Made by a program: the position numbers and the translations under genes. A DNA stretch of 64,000 nt from Shewanella sp. MR-4 (GTDB taxonomy: Bacteria > Pseudomonadota > Gammaproteobacteria > Enterobacterales > Shewanellaceae), in the NCBI RefSeq assembly GCF_000014685.1, contig NC_008321.1, positions 1,550,001 to 1,614,000 of the forward strand. The letters run 5' to 3'. Shown here piece by piece: positions 27,092 through 37,021 of the stretch (the stretch's first letter is position 1; the number at the start of each line of letters is the position of its first letter). The notes beneath the pieces are model-generated. The model had not been told where the DNA came from. It did no database searches and saw only the letters and a list, made by a program, of their open reading frames with translations.

Positions 27092-27132
27092 AGATCTAAC
27101 AAGAGACGCAATGATCCTGTGTTGTTAGATCT
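27092..27132. repeat. 11-bp perfect inverted repeat upstream of the PBP gene
   Basis: AGATCTAACAA (27092-27102) and TTGTTAGATCT (27122-27132) can form an 11-bp stem with a 19-base loop. It lies 96 bp after the tdk stop and 150 bp before the PBP gene and has no T-tract, so it is not a clear terminator. It might be an operator or an RNA hairpin. Confidence 0.5.
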
Positions 27133-27282
27133 TGCTCAATAAAGGCAAAGGAATGTATTTGCAGACTCATGCACAGTGGACGAACTTAAGTGTGAGTTTT
27201 GCCCTGATACTGGATGTGTTGAGCATAGGTTGGGAACATTCCCACGTAGAAAGGATTTGTTAAGTGATTTTTGGGAGCCGTT

Positions 27283-30200
27283 TTGCCTAATTCTACGCAA
27301 GAAATGCAATTCGAAAATTATCGTCCTCGTCCGCCACAACCCGAACCTAAGGCTAAGCGTCAGCGCAAGCCGAGATCTAAGGGGCGTGTCTGGTTCCTGT
27401 TTTTTATTCTGATTATCTGTGTGGCGATTTTGGTTGGTCAGGAGGTTAAAACCTCTTATTTCCAGTCTAAGTATGTTCATCAATATGCGAAGACCTTGAC
27501 CTATGAGCTAAAAAATCAGCCCAGTCAGTCAATCATCTATCCAAGCTACGGTCCCTTCGATGAACGTCATGGCTACAGTAAGTTGCCCCAGTACATCGAT
27601 AGATTGCTACAGCGTAATTTCCAGGTGACGCAGCAAGTGGAGTTTTCCCCTGCGCTACAGGAATACGCCCAGATGGGATTTTTCCCACCCTATCATGAGA
27701 AGGCACAATCGGGTTTAACGCTGCTTGATTGCCGCAATACCGATCTGTACGAGTTTACCTATCCCAAACGCGTGTATCAGGATGACGATAAAATCCCCAA
27801 TGAAATCGTCAATACCTTGCTGTTTATTGAAAACCGCGAGCTGTGGACGACTGAGCCTAAGCTTAACCCGGTGATCGACTGGCCACGCTTTATTGTGGCG
27901 GGGATGAGCCAAATCGCTGAAATGGTGGGGATGAATGTCTCTACCGCAGGTGGCAGTACGCTGGCGACACAAATTGAGAAGTTCCGCCATTCCTCCCAAG
28001 GGTTAACCCTAAGCATCAAGGATAAGTTGCTGCAAATTGGCTCTGCCACAGTGCGGGTTTATCAGCAGGGTGAAATAACTGAGCCTGCCCGTAAGCGCAT
28101 TATTCAAGACTATTTAAACACTGTGCCTTTATCCTCCGCGCCTAACCATGGCGAAGTACATGGTATTGGTGATGGCCTATGGGCCTGGTTTGGTACGGAT
28201 TTCGACACGGCGAACCAACTGTTAACTTCGCCGCAAATCAAAGCCAATGCCGCTAAGCGTGGCCAAGTGTTCCGCCAAGTGGTGGCCTTGATGATTGCCC
28301 AGCGCCGTCCTTCCTATTATCTGCTGCAGGGGCATGAGGATTTAGAAAATCTGGTCGATAGCCACATCCGCCTGCTCGGTCAATATTATCTGATTGACCG
28401 TAAATTGAGGGATGCGGCGCTTGAACAAAAATTGCAGTTTAAAGTCGCCAAACCTCAGCGTAATACGCAATCGGGGTCCGATAAGGGCGTTAACACTATC
28501 CGTATTCGTACCGCGGGCATGTTAAATGTGGGTCTGTATGATTTAGACCGTCTCGACTTAACCGTGAATAGCAGTCTACACAGTGATTTGCAGCAACAGG
28601 TGAGTCATTACTTACGCAGTCTCGGGCAAGTCTCCACCGCCGAGAAGGTTGGCCTCTTGGGTGAGCGTTTACTCGAACCAAGTCAACTACAAAACGTGCT
28701 CTACAGCTTTACCCTCTATGAAAAAACCGAGACGGCTAACCGTGTGCGGGTACAAACCGATAGTACCGATCAACCTTTCGATATTAACGAGGGCAGTAAG
28801 TTAGAGCTGGGGTCGACGGCAAAACTTAGAGTGCTGGCGACTTACCTTGAGATCATTGCTGAAATCCACGATAAATATTCGAAGAAACACGGTATTGAGT
28901 TGGAGTCGATTGAGATTGAACCTCGCGATCATCTCACTCGCTGGGCCATCGACTATTTGATTGTGAACCCAGATAGACGCCTCGACCGTATGCTGGATGC
29001 GGCGCTGCAACGGGAATACTCTGCCTCGCCCAATGAGCAATTCTTCACGGGTGGTGGTTTGCATGTGTTTAATAACTTTAAAAAGACAGAAGATTTTAAA
29101 GTGCCAACCATGTACGAGGCGTTGCAAAACTCCATCAACTTACCCTTCGTACGTTTGATGCGTGACATAGTTAACTACAGCAGCAGTATGCAAAACGAAG
29201 GCAATATGGCGCGCCTGCTGCGTAATGATAAAGATCCTCGCCGCGAGGAATATCTGCGGGTGTTTGCCGACCGCGAAGGCAATACCTTCGTGAATAAGTT
29301 CTACCGTAAGTATAAAAAAGTCGCACCCAATGAGCGTTTAGCGCTGTTTTTTGATGGCCAAACCCAGGCGGAGCAGCAACTGACCGCGGCTTACCGTTAT
29401 TTGCAGCCCTATGAGTCTATCGCTTCGTTTAAGGCCTTCTTGCAGCAGCGTTTGCCGCAAAACAATTACACGGATAAGCGGATCAAAGAGCTGTATAACA
29501 AGTACGGCCCTGAAAAATATAATCTGCCCGATCAAGGTTATATCGCACGGGTGCACCCACTCGAACTCTGGGTACTCGATTACTTGAATCAACATCCCGA
29601 GGCCAACCTCAATGATGTGAAAGAGGCGAGTAAGGATGAGCGTCAGGAAGTGTATCGCTGGCTGTTCAGAACGCGGCATAAAAACGCGCGTGATGTGCGG
29701 GTACAGGTAATGCTTGAGGTGGAGGCCTTCCTCGACATTCATCAGCGTTGGGCGCGTTTAGGCTATCCTTTTGAATCTATGGTGCCTTCCTTAGGTTCGG
29801 CACTGGGTAGCTCGGGCGACAGACCCGCGGCGCTGGCGGAATTGATGGGGATTATCCAAAACGATGGTTATCGTTTACCAACGGTGCGGATTAATCAGCT
29901 CCACTTTGCCGAAGATACGCCTTATGAGGTTCTGCTCGAAAACCAAAATACTCAAGGTGAACGAGTAATGCGTCATGAAGTCGCTCAGGCGTTAAAGGCG
30001 GCGCTGGCGAACGTCGTTCAAAATGGTACCGCGCGCCGTCTTAAGGGGATCTTTAGCAACGACAACGGCGAAATGCTGGCAATTGGCGGTAAAACCGGTA
30101 CGGGTGACAACCGTATAGTGACCCAGATGCAGCAGGGCCGCAAAGTGGCTACCACGGCGATGAACCGTACCGCGACGTTTGTGTTCTATTTAGGGGATAA

Positions 30201-30354
30201 CTACTTCGGCACCTTAACCGCCTTTGTGCCGGGCAGTAAGTCGGATGATTTTAGCTTTACCTCGGCGCTGCCATTACAAGTGATGAAGGGCATGATGCCA
30301 ATTCTTGCGCCCTATGTGAAATCCTCGAAAGGCATGTGCGTACGGGATGAGTAA
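27283..30354 (+). CDS. Atypical class A penicillin-binding protein (transglycosylase/transpeptidase)
   Basis: About 1023 residues. A basic proline-rich cytoplasmic tail, one membrane helix (about 45-62) and then a GT51-like domain (about 160-290) with FIENRELW in place of the usual EDRxF motif, GGSTLATQ and RIIQDYLN. The transpeptidase part keeps all three signature motifs: SxxK as STAK (about 511), SxN as SIN (about 617) and KTG (about 937). The spacing between them is far larger than in E. coli PBP1b, and the protein is about 200 residues longer, so there are family-specific insertions. I prefer the TTG at 27283, which has GGGAG five bases upstream; TTG 27271 and ATG 27304 are alternatives. 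It presumably builds or modifies peptidoglycan. No mrcA/mrcB symbol is assigned. Confidence 0.83.
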   Translation: MPNSTQEMQFENYRPRPPQPEPKAKRQRKPRSKGRVWFLFFILIICVAILVGQEVKTSYFQSKYVHQYAKTLTYELKNQPSQSIIYPSYGPFDERHGYSKLPQYIDRLLQRNFQVTQQVEFSPALQEYAQMGFFPPYHEKAQSGLTLLDCRNTDLYEFTYPKRVYQDDDKIPNEIVNTLLFIENRELWTTEPKLNPVIDWPRFIVAGMSQIAEMVGMNVSTAGGSTLATQIEKFRHSSQGLTLSIKDKLLQIGSATVRVYQQGEITEPARKRIIQDYLNTVPLSSAPNHGEVHGIGDGLWAWFGTDFDTANQLLTSPQIKANAAKRGQVFRQVVALMIAQRRPSYYLLQGHEDLENLVDSHIRLLGQYYLIDRKLRDAALEQKLQFKVAKPQRNTQSGSDKGVNTIRIRTAGMLNVGLYDLDRLDLTVNSSLHSDLQQQVSHYLRSLGQVSTAEKVGLLGERLLEPSQLQNVLYSFTLYEKTETANRVRVQTDSTDQPFDINEGSKLELGSTAKLRVLATYLEIIAEIHDKYSKKHGIELESIEIEPRDHLTRWAIDYLIVNPDRRLDRMLDAALQREYSASPNEQFFTGGGLHVFNNFKKTEDFKVPTMYEALQNSINLPFVRLMRDIVNYSSSMQNEGNMARLLRNDKDPRREEYLRVFADREGNTFVNKFYRKYKKVAPNERLALFFDGQTQAEQQLTAAYRYLQPYESIASFKAFLQQRLPQNNYTDKRIKELYNKYGPEKYNLPDQGYIARVHPLELWVLDYLNQHPEANLNDVKEASKDERQEVYRWLFRTRHKNARDVRVQVMLEVEAFLDIHQRWARLGYPFESMVPSLGSALGSSGDRPAALAELMGIIQNDGYRLPTVRINQLHFAEDTPYEVLLENQNTQGERVMRHEVAQALKAALANVVQNGTARRLKGIFSNDNGEMLAIGGKTGTGDNRIVTQMQQGRKVATTAMNRTATFVFYLGDNYFGTLTAFVPGSKSDDFSFTSALPLQVMKGMMPILAPYVKSSKGMCVRDE

Positions 30355-30446
30355 TGATTCACTTATTTTGCGATATGGTTTTTGATACATAAGCATTGGA
30401 ATGCTAGCTTGAGCTTCCCTATATCTTGAGCTTCTCTATATAAAAC

Positions 30447-30485
30447 AAACCCCGCAGCCGAGTTACAGTTTGCGGGGTTTTTATT
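30447..30485. terminator. Bidirectional terminator between PBP gene and dctD
   Basis: A perfect 10-bp stem (AAACCCCGCA / TGCGGGGTTT) has a T-run on the plus side and TTTGTTTTA on the minus side. It serves both convergent transcripts. Confidence 0.87.
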
Positions 30486-30498
30486 GGCACCGACAGGC

Positions 30499-31878
30499 TT
30501 ATTCGTCGGCGTTGATATATTGCTTGCGGTCTAAATCGTATTTACGCATCTTGTCGTATAAGGTTTTGCGGGGCAGTTCGAGTTGCTCCATTGTCTGCTT
30601 AATGCTTCCCTTGTTATGGCTTAAGGCTTCTTCAATCAATACCCGCTCAAAAAACTCGACCCGTTGCAGCAATGACATACTGGTATGCAGACTGGGCGCG
30701 TTGCCTAAGGTGCCTGCGAAGGCGGCTTCGCCACCGAGTAACACATAACGTTCGGCCAGATTTCGCAGCTCACGCACATTACCCGGCCAGTCGTGGGAGC
30801 TGAGGATAGCATTCTGCTCGGCATTGAGGGCAATTAAGGCCTTGTGATAGCGCGCCGAGGCCATACGGGCAAAATGTAAGAATAATAAGGGAATATCTTC
30901 GCGGCGATCTCTGAGTGGTGGAATGGGCACAGTCACCAGATTTAAGCGATAGAGCAGGTCTTGGCGAAACTCTCCGGTGTCGCACAGGGACTTTAAATCC
31001 ACCTTAGTGGCGGCAATTACCCGAATATCCAGATGAATGCTTTTATTGGAGCCTAGGCGTTCGACCTTACGATCTTCGAGCACCCGCAGCAGTTTGACCT
31101 GTAACGACAGCGGCGTGCTTTCGATTTCATCTAAAAAGAGTGTGCCGCCATTGGCGTATTCAAACTTGCCGACACGCAGTTTATCGACACCGGTAAAGGC
31201 GCCAGCTTCGGCGCCAAATAGCTCGCTCTCAATCAAGTTTTCGGGAATCGCGCCGCAGTTAATTGCCACAAAGTTGGCTTGATTGCGACTGCTGTGGTCG
31301 TGCAGATAGCGGGCGACCAATTCCTTGCCCGTACCGGTTTCACCTTCAATAAGCACATCGGCGGGGGTGTCGATCACTTGGTCTATGATGTGACGCATGC
31401 GCAAAATGCCGACGCTGTGGCCTAATATCCTTGGGCCTGGTACGTTATGGCTTTCTAACTCTTTCTTTAATTTACGGTTCTCTAGGGTGAGGCTGCGTTT
31501 ATCTAAGGCGCGCTTCACCACGTCTAGCATGTGTTCGTTATTAAAGGGTTTTTCGAGAAAATCGTAGGCCCCTTGTTTTAACGCATTGACCGCCATGGCG
31601 ATATCGCCAAAGCCGGTGAGCAGCACCACGGGTAAATCGGGGTCCTGCTGACGAATTTGCTGCATCAAACTGATGCCGTCGAGCTGCGGCATATTCACAT
31701 CGGAAATCACTACTCCGGCCCAGTCTCTGTCGAGTAATTTGGCGATCCCTTTGGGATCGGTAGTGGCGAAGGCTTTAATGCCTTCCAACTCAAACAGCTG
31801 CACGAGCACTGTGCCTATATGGGGCTCATCGTCGATGATCAGTACGCTATAGTCTTGAATTGAATTGGGCAGACTCAT
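30499..31878 (-). CDS. dctD: C4-dicarboxylate sigma-54-dependent response regulator DctD
   Basis: 459 residues: an N-terminal receiver (about 8-125, with the acidic IIDDEP pocket, phospho-Asp in VVISDVNMPQLDG and Lys in EKPF), then a sigma-54 AAA+ domain (about 145-385) with Walker A GETGTGKE, the sigma-54 contact loop GAFTG, Walker B GGTLFLDEI and an arginine finger region. A C-terminal Fis-type HTH (GSIKQTMEQLELPRKTLYDKM) completes it. Phosphorylated by DctB, it should activate the sigma-54 promoter seen upstream of dctP. The start overlaps the dctB stop by 4 bases. Confidence 0.94.
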   Translation of the reverse strand: MSLPNSIQDYSVLIIDDEPHIGTVLVQLFELEGIKAFATTDPKGIAKLLDRDWAGVVISDVNMPQLDGISLMQQIRQQDPDLPVVLLTGFGDIAMAVNALKQGAYDFLEKPFNNEHMLDVVKRALDKRSLTLENRKLKKELESHNVPGPRILGHSVGILRMRHIIDQVIDTPADVLIEGETGTGKELVARYLHDHSSRNQANFVAINCGAIPENLIESELFGAEAGAFTGVDKLRVGKFEYANGGTLFLDEIESTPLSLQVKLLRVLEDRKVERLGSNKSIHLDIRVIAATKVDLKSLCDTGEFRQDLLYRLNLVTVPIPPLRDRREDIPLLFLHFARMASARYHKALIALNAEQNAILSSHDWPGNVRELRNLAERYVLLGGEAAFAGTLGNAPSLHTSMSLLQRVEFFERVLIEEALSHNKGSIKQTMEQLELPRKTLYDKMRKYDLDRKQYINADE

Positions 31879-33686
31879 GATGACTGACGTTCCTCGGCTA
31901 AATAAATCGGTAAAATAATGTGGAAAATGGCGCCGCCGTCCTCGGCATTGGCAACATTAATTTGCCCCTGCATGGACTCGATAATGCGCTGGGAAATGGA
32001 TAACCCGAGTCCAAGCCCTGTACGTTCACTGGTGGTGAAATAGGGCTCAAAAATCTTCTCCATTTGGCTCTCGCGCACCCCTGGGCCCGAGTCCTGAATA
32101 CTGATACAGAACTTGTCCTGACAGTTTACCCTAATACTCAGTGTTCGTTTTGAGGATTGCTGCATGGCAACAATCGCATTGCTCATAATATTCACAAACA
32201 CTTGTTGCAACCTCACCTTATCCCCCCAGACCTGATATTGGCCTTCGGGGAGCAGCACATCGAGTTCAACCCCTTGTTTGTCGATTTCGGGCTGGACTAT
32301 GGTCAGGGCTTGCTTGATACAGCCTTTGAGGTCGGTGGCACTGTCATTGCCTTGGCTCTTGCGGGTAAAACTCTTAAATTGGCCGACAATATCGGCTAAT
32401 CGGTCGGTCAGCTCGATAATAATTTTAAGATTATCAGAGGCTTTATCCGGCATATTGCGGGCGAGGAAGGTTTGGGTATTTTGTGCGTAGCTGCGAAGGG
32501 CGGCTAAGGGTTGATTCAGCTCATGGTTGATACTGGCGGATAGGCTACCTATCACGGTCAACTTAGCCGCTTGAATGAGTTCATCCTGAGTGTCTTTGAG
32601 ACGATTATTGGCCTGCTGCAGATCTTGGGTGCGCTCTTCCACCCTTTGTTCTAATAAACTCTGGGCAAGTTGCATTCGCTGTAGGTTGCGACGCCGCTCG
32701 CTACTAAAGAGTAAGCCTAAGGCAAGCAGTAAATAGATGGAGGCCGATAACAGCATAAGCGCGGGCATAGACTCGAGCAAAGGTTTCATCGGCGCCAGAA
32801 TGTGCACTCGCCAGCCTGCTTTGGTCATTAAGTGATGGGTATCCATGTATTGCGCTTGGCTGTTGCCGGAGCGAATTTGATAGATATGGCCATTACTCAG
32901 GCTGTCTTCTTGGTATTGGGGTTTAATCAGTAATTCACCAATCGGCCGCTCGGCGTAACGTTTCGAGGCGTTTAAGGCATATTGTTTCGCCTGAGTCAGC
33001 GGCGTAAGCGAGGCTAAGCGCCATTCATCGACACTGGAGATAAACACAATATCGTCGGGGTCGCTGATGAGGAATTGATACTGGCCCGCTATCGCAATAC
33101 TGGTGCTTTGCTGCTCGATATCGGCGATATCCACTTTCACAATAATGGCGCCCAGAATGCCCTTCGCGCCTTGTTGATAAATGGGGTAAGAAAAGTAAAA
33201 GCCGCGTTTATCCGAACTGGTGCCCACCGCATAGTAGCGGCCCAAATTGCCTGAAATCGCGTCGGTGTAATAGGGTCTGAAGGAATAGTCTTTGCCGATA
33301 AACGAAAAGCTCTGTTGCCAGTTGCTGGCGGCAATGGCAATACCGAGGGCGTCGATAAGATAAATATCGGATGCCTCAGTCACATGCTGAATTTCTTCCA
33401 AGTACAGGTTAAGTTCTTGTACTTTCTTGGGGTTTTGTTGATCGTTAAGCACATTGGCGAGCATGGGGTTGGTCGACAAAACATGGGGGATACTCTCGTA
33501 ACGCGACAGCGCGCCATCGAGGAAGCTGACCAGCTCTTTGAGTTGTTTTTCTGATTGCTGTTGGATTTCAATTTTGCCCTGATAAAAGTGCACCCAGTAG
33601 GTTAATTTTAAGATGGCAAATAAGCCCGCAAGTAACACTATGGTCATTAAAAGACGTTGTTTGGCCTTGGGCGTCATGGGCAACAT
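31875..33686 (-). CDS. dctB: C4-dicarboxylate sensor histidine kinase DctB
   Basis: 603 residues. A first membrane helix (about 11-32), a periplasmic double-PAS-type sensor (about 35-305; FIGKDYSFRPYY and FYFSYPI motifs as in DctB) and a second helix (about 310-328) lead to a coiled coil and kinase core. The H-box is GSLSASINHELNQPLAALRSYAQN; the ATPase domain has N-box, G1 (DSGPGV) and G2 (GLGLGLSI). It senses extracellular succinate, fumarate or malate and phosphorylates DctD. It forms a two-gene unit with dctD, separated from dctM by a terminator, so it should have its own promoter near 33700. Confidence 0.94.
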   Translation of the reverse strand: MLPMTPKAKQRLLMTIVLLAGLFAILKLTYWVHFYQGKIEIQQQSEKQLKELVSFLDGALSRYESIPHVLSTNPMLANVLNDQQNPKKVQELNLYLEEIQHVTEASDIYLIDALGIAIAASNWQQSFSFIGKDYSFRPYYTDAISGNLGRYYAVGTSSDKRGFYFSYPIYQQGAKGILGAIIVKVDIADIEQQSTSIAIAGQYQFLISDPDDIVFISSVDEWRLASLTPLTQAKQYALNASKRYAERPIGELLIKPQYQEDSLSNGHIYQIRSGNSQAQYMDTHHLMTKAGWRVHILAPMKPLLESMPALMLLSASIYLLLALGLLFSSERRRNLQRMQLAQSLLEQRVEERTQDLQQANNRLKDTQDELIQAAKLTVIGSLSASINHELNQPLAALRSYAQNTQTFLARNMPDKASDNLKIIIELTDRLADIVGQFKSFTRKSQGNDSATDLKGCIKQALTIVQPEIDKQGVELDVLLPEGQYQVWGDKVRLQQVFVNIMSNAIVAMQQSSKRTLSIRVNCQDKFCISIQDSGPGVRESQMEKIFEPYFTTSERTGLGLGLSISQRIIESMQGQINVANAEDGGAIFHIILPIYLAEERQSS

Positions 33687-33710
33687 AGCAGGCGATCCTG
33701 ATCCACACTG

Positions 33711-33743
33711 AATAAAACAAAGCGAGCCTGAGTAGGCTCGCTT
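33711..33743 (-). terminator. Terminator of dctPQM
   Basis: A perfect 10-bp stem (AAGCGAGCCT / AGGCTCGCTT) with a 4-base loop is followed on the minus strand by TGTTTTATT. It lies 42 bp past the dctM stop and upstream of dctB. Confidence 0.83.
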
Positions 33744-33785
33744 AAAAACTATCTAGAATCAAGGAATAATCCTTATTCCTTGAGA

Positions 33786-35183
33786 TTAATATCCGTTGAG
33801 CTTATCCAGAAATTCCGGCAAGAACAGGGAGATTTGTGGCACATAGGTGATAAGTGCCAAGAAGGCCAACATCAGTGCTAACCACGGCAGTACAGATTGG
33901 ATCACCCAGCCGATACTGCGGCCTGTGATCCCCGCCGTCACGAAGAGGTTAAGCCCCACCGGCGGCGTCAGCATACCAATCTCCATGTTTACCACCATGA
34001 TGATACCTAAGTGAATAGGATCGATACCTAAGTGAGTGGCAATCGGGAACAAAATCGGCGCCATAATCAACACGATGGCTGATGGCTCCATAAAGTTACC
34101 CGCCGCTAACAGCAGTAAGTTGACAATGATTAAGAAGCCCCAAGCGGGTAAGCCCATACCAACAATGTGTTCGGCAATGATATGGGGAATACGCTCAGTG
34201 GTCAGTACGTGGGCGAATAGCATGGCGTTGGCAATGATAAACAGCAGCATGATGCTGACTTTTGCCCCGTCGCGCACAACATGGCGAATTTCTTTGTCGA
34301 TTGGGGTTTTAATCAGCCCGAGCGCCATATGGCCTAAGTTACGGGCAATCGCGTTGGGGATGGGCTCATTAGGATTACGCCAAGCCACATTTTTCAATGG
34401 GCCGATATCGCGATAACCAAATACCGCAATGAAATAGGCATACATACAGGCTACGGCAGAGGCTTCGGTTGGACTGGCCACACCGCCGTAGATTGAACCT
34501 AACACGATAAGAATAAGTGCCAGACCACCTAAGGCTTTGGCACTGGAAATACCCAGTTGCTTAAAGCCGGGGAAGGGGCGTGATGGCAGATTTTTAAAAC
34601 GGGCGACGATATAAATCACTATCATCAGCAGGAAGCCCATCATCAAACCTGGGATTAAGCCCGCCATAAACATTCTGGCTGCCGACACTTCCGTCGCTGC
34701 CGCATACACTAGCATCACGATTGAAGGTGGGATCAAAATCCCTAAGGTACCAGAGGTGGTAATGACGCCAGCGGCAAATTTTTCGGGATAACCCGCTTTT
34801 ACCATGCCGACGATCACAATCGAGCCAATGGCGGCCACAGTCGCGGGCGATGAACCTGACACCGCGGCAAACAACATACAGGCCATCACTGAGGCCATGG
34901 CTAAACCACCACGGATATGGCCGATACTGTCCATCGCAAAATCGATGATCCGTCGTGCCACTCCACCGGTTGACAGGAAGGCTGAGGACAGAATAAAGAA
35001 GGGGATCGCCAGCAGGGTATAGTGCTCTGACGATGACTCATAAAGTTTTAACGCCACAGAGGCGAGGGAATCGTTGGAGAAGAATAAAATCGTCAGCATG
35101 CTTGAGAAACCTAACGCAATCGCGATAGGCATACCTAAAAACATACAGACGAGTAGGGCAGTAAAGAGGGTCGCAATGGCCAT
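33786..35183 (-). CDS. dctM: TRAP C4-dicarboxylate transporter large permease DctM
   Basis: 465 residues, almost wholly hydrophobic with about 12 membrane helices, typical of the 12-TM DctM subunit that carries the Na+-coupled translocation path. Family marks include FLGMPIAIALGFSSM, SSEHYTLLAIPFFILSSAFLSTGGVARRIIDFA, SGSSPATVAAIGSI, GTLGILIPPSIVMLVYA and EIGMLTPPVGLNLFV. The region around 240-320 has an extra hydrophilic loop. The ATG shares its first base with the dctQ stop, so the two are coupled. It imports succinate, fumarate or malate with DctP and DctQ. Confidence 0.95.
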   Translation of the reverse strand: MAIATLFTALLVCMFLGMPIAIALGFSSMLTILFFSNDSLASVALKLYESSSEHYTLLAIPFFILSSAFLSTGGVARRIIDFAMDSIGHIRGGLAMASVMACMLFAAVSGSSPATVAAIGSIVIVGMVKAGYPEKFAAGVITTSGTLGILIPPSIVMLVYAAATEVSAARMFMAGLIPGLMMGFLLMIVIYIVARFKNLPSRPFPGFKQLGISSAKALGGLALILIVLGSIYGGVASPTEASAVACMYAYFIAVFGYRDIGPLKNVAWRNPNEPIPNAIARNLGHMALGLIKTPIDKEIRHVVRDGAKVSIMLLFIIANAMLFAHVLTTERIPHIIAEHIVGMGLPAWGFLIIVNLLLLAAGNFMEPSAIVLIMAPILFPIATHLGIDPIHLGIIMVVNMEIGMLTPPVGLNLFVTAGITGRSIGWVIQSVLPWLALMLAFLALITYVPQISLFLPEFLDKLNGY

Positions 35184-35848
35184 TACTTCGCTTCCTTGTT
35201 GTCTGTTTCTTGTTGTGCGTGCTGAGCTGCTTCATCAATTAAATGCATGCTTTCTTTCGCTTCATCGGCAAATTGGAATCCTGAGACTTGGTTGCGCAGG
35301 ATGGCGATAAACAGTTCAAAGAAACGCCAAGTCAACATGCTAAAACCAATCAACAGAATGCTTTGGGATAACCAAATGGGCACAGCGCCGTCTTCGACAT
35401 CAATCTTTAAGGTGTTCCAAGCAAAGTCGGGATCTAAGCTGTTTAACAGGAACTTAGGAAAGTGAATATCTTCCATCGGTACGCCGATTTGGTACATCTG
35501 TGACAGATATTCCCAGCTACCTTTTAAAAACAGTCCGCAATAAGCCAAGCAAATCAATGCCGTCACTAGGGAAGTGACCTTTTTAGCCTTAGGGGGCAGA
35601 TTTTTTACAAACGCATCAACACCGATGTGAGCACCGACTTTCACCCCATAGGACATACCAAAGAGCACAAACCAACCACAGAGGGTTAAGGTTAGTTCTT
35701 GGATCCATAAAAAACCGGTATTGAAGAAAAACCGCGCCACGACCTCAGTGAACACTAAGAGTGTCATCAAGGTGATCAAGAGGTTAAGCACCCCTTCTTC
35801 AAAGTAACCAAAAATTCGCGATATCACAGCTGTACTCCCCTCGCTCAA
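35183..35848 (-). CDS. dctQ: TRAP C4-dicarboxylate transporter small permease DctQ
   Basis: 221 residues with four membrane helices (about 14-40, 50-70, 90-110 and 160-180 by hydrophobicity). Family features are EVVARFFFNTGFLWIQELTLTLCGWFVLFGMSYGVKVGAHIGVD. A hydrophilic insert (about 115-160) and a charged C-terminal tail make it longer than minimal DctQ. It partners with DctM. It lies 41 bp after dctP and overlaps dctM by one base. Confidence 0.93.
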   Translation of the reverse strand: MSEGSTAVISRIFGYFEEGVLNLLITLMTLLVFTEVVARFFFNTGFLWIQELTLTLCGWFVLFGMSYGVKVGAHIGVDAFVKNLPPKAKKVTSLVTALICLAYCGLFLKGSWEYLSQMYQIGVPMEDIHFPKFLLNSLDPDFAWNTLKIDVEDGAVPIWLSQSILLIGFSMLTWRFFELFIAILRNQVSGFQFADEAKESMHLIDEAAQHAQQETDNKEAK

Positions 35849-35889
35849 ATACCGCTTAACCCCAAATAGAGGTTAAGCGGTTTATTTCA

Positions 35890-36912
35890 TTATTGTTTAT
35901 TTGCAGCAACAGCGGCTTCAATCACATCTTTACCTACTTGGTCTTCAAATTTCGCCCAAACAGGTTTCATTACATCAATCCATTTTTGACGTTCTTCTGG
36001 TGTTAAGGTCACCAGTTGAGAACGTTTAGAATCAAGGATTAATTGCTTGTCTTCGTTATCTTTTTCAGCAGCGATCTTGTTACCTAAGGCGATAGACTCA
36101 TCTAACGCTTCTTTGATCACTTTACGTTTATCCGCGGGTAAGCCTTTCCAGAAGGCGTCAGAGGTCACGACCATGTAGTCCAGAACGCCGTGGTTACTTT
36201 CAGTAATCTGGCTTTGAACTTCATAGAATTTTTGTGAGTAGGTGTTTGACCAAGTATTTTCTTGACCGTCGATCGCACGGGTTTGCAGCAGAGTGAACAC
36301 TTCAGAGAAAGGTTTTTTCACTGGGATGGCGCCAACTGCATCAAACTGGGCAGCCAATACGTCAGATGCCATCACGCGGAATTTTAAGCCTTTAGCATCA
36401 GAAGGTTGTTTGAGTGGAGTGTTAGCAGAGAACTGCTTCATACCATTGTGCAGATAACCTAAACCCACAATCCCTTTACGGCTCATTGAGTTCAGCAGGG
36501 CTTGGCCGGCTTCACCTTGTTGGAAACGGTTTACTGCATCCATGTCATTGAACAGGAATGGCAGGTCGAAAACCTGTAGGCGCTTAGTGTAACGCTCAAA
36601 TTTAGAAAGAGAAGGCGCTACAAATTGCACGTCGTTTAACAGAAGTGCCGCTAACTCGTTGTTATCCCCAAATAACTGTGAGTTAGGGAATACACTGACC
36701 GTATATTCACCAGGTAAACGTTGTTCAACTAATTCTTTAAACTTCAACGCCATTTGACCCTTTGGCGTGTTTTCAGCAACCACGTGGGAGAACTTGATTT
36801 CAACGGGCGCCGCAAACACGTTAAAGCTGGTCGCAAACACTGAGGCCAGTGCCAGCATTTTTGCGACGGTTTTCAATGGACGTGTAATACCCATCTGTTG
36901 ATTCAATGTCAT
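35890..36912 (-). CDS. dctP: TRAP C4-dicarboxylate periplasmic binding protein DctP
   Basis: 340 residues with a Sec signal peptide ending ...NVFAA (about residue 34). The DctP-type solute-binding fold shows IKFSHVVAENTPKGQMALKFKELVEQR, the ligand Arg region (LKFRVMASDV) and DGQENTWSNTYSQKFYEVQ. It captures succinate, fumarate or malate in the periplasm and passes it to DctQM. It is first in the operon. A sigma-54 promoter lies 110 bp upstream and DctBD, its likely activators, are encoded just downstream. Confidence 0.95.
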   Translation of the reverse strand: MTLNQQMGITRPLKTVAKMLALASVFATSFNVFAAPVEIKFSHVVAENTPKGQMALKFKELVEQRLPGEYTVSVFPNSQLFGDNNELAALLLNDVQFVAPSLSKFERYTKRLQVFDLPFLFNDMDAVNRFQQGEAGQALLNSMSRKGIVGLGYLHNGMKQFSANTPLKQPSDAKGLKFRVMASDVLAAQFDAVGAIPVKKPFSEVFTLLQTRAIDGQENTWSNTYSQKFYEVQSQITESNHGVLDYMVVTSDAFWKGLPADKRKVIKEALDESIALGNKIAAEKDNEDKQLILDSKRSQLVTLTPEERQKWIDVMKPVWAKFEDQVGKDVIEAAVAANKQ

Positions 36913-37021
36913 TTTTGAGTTCCTTTTTCTGTTGTTAGGATTTGTCCTCAGCCTTGGTTAGTTTGTTACCAAGTGTGAGTAGGAATACAGCCTTGATTTC
37001 CCTGAGGTCTGTCTTAATAAA

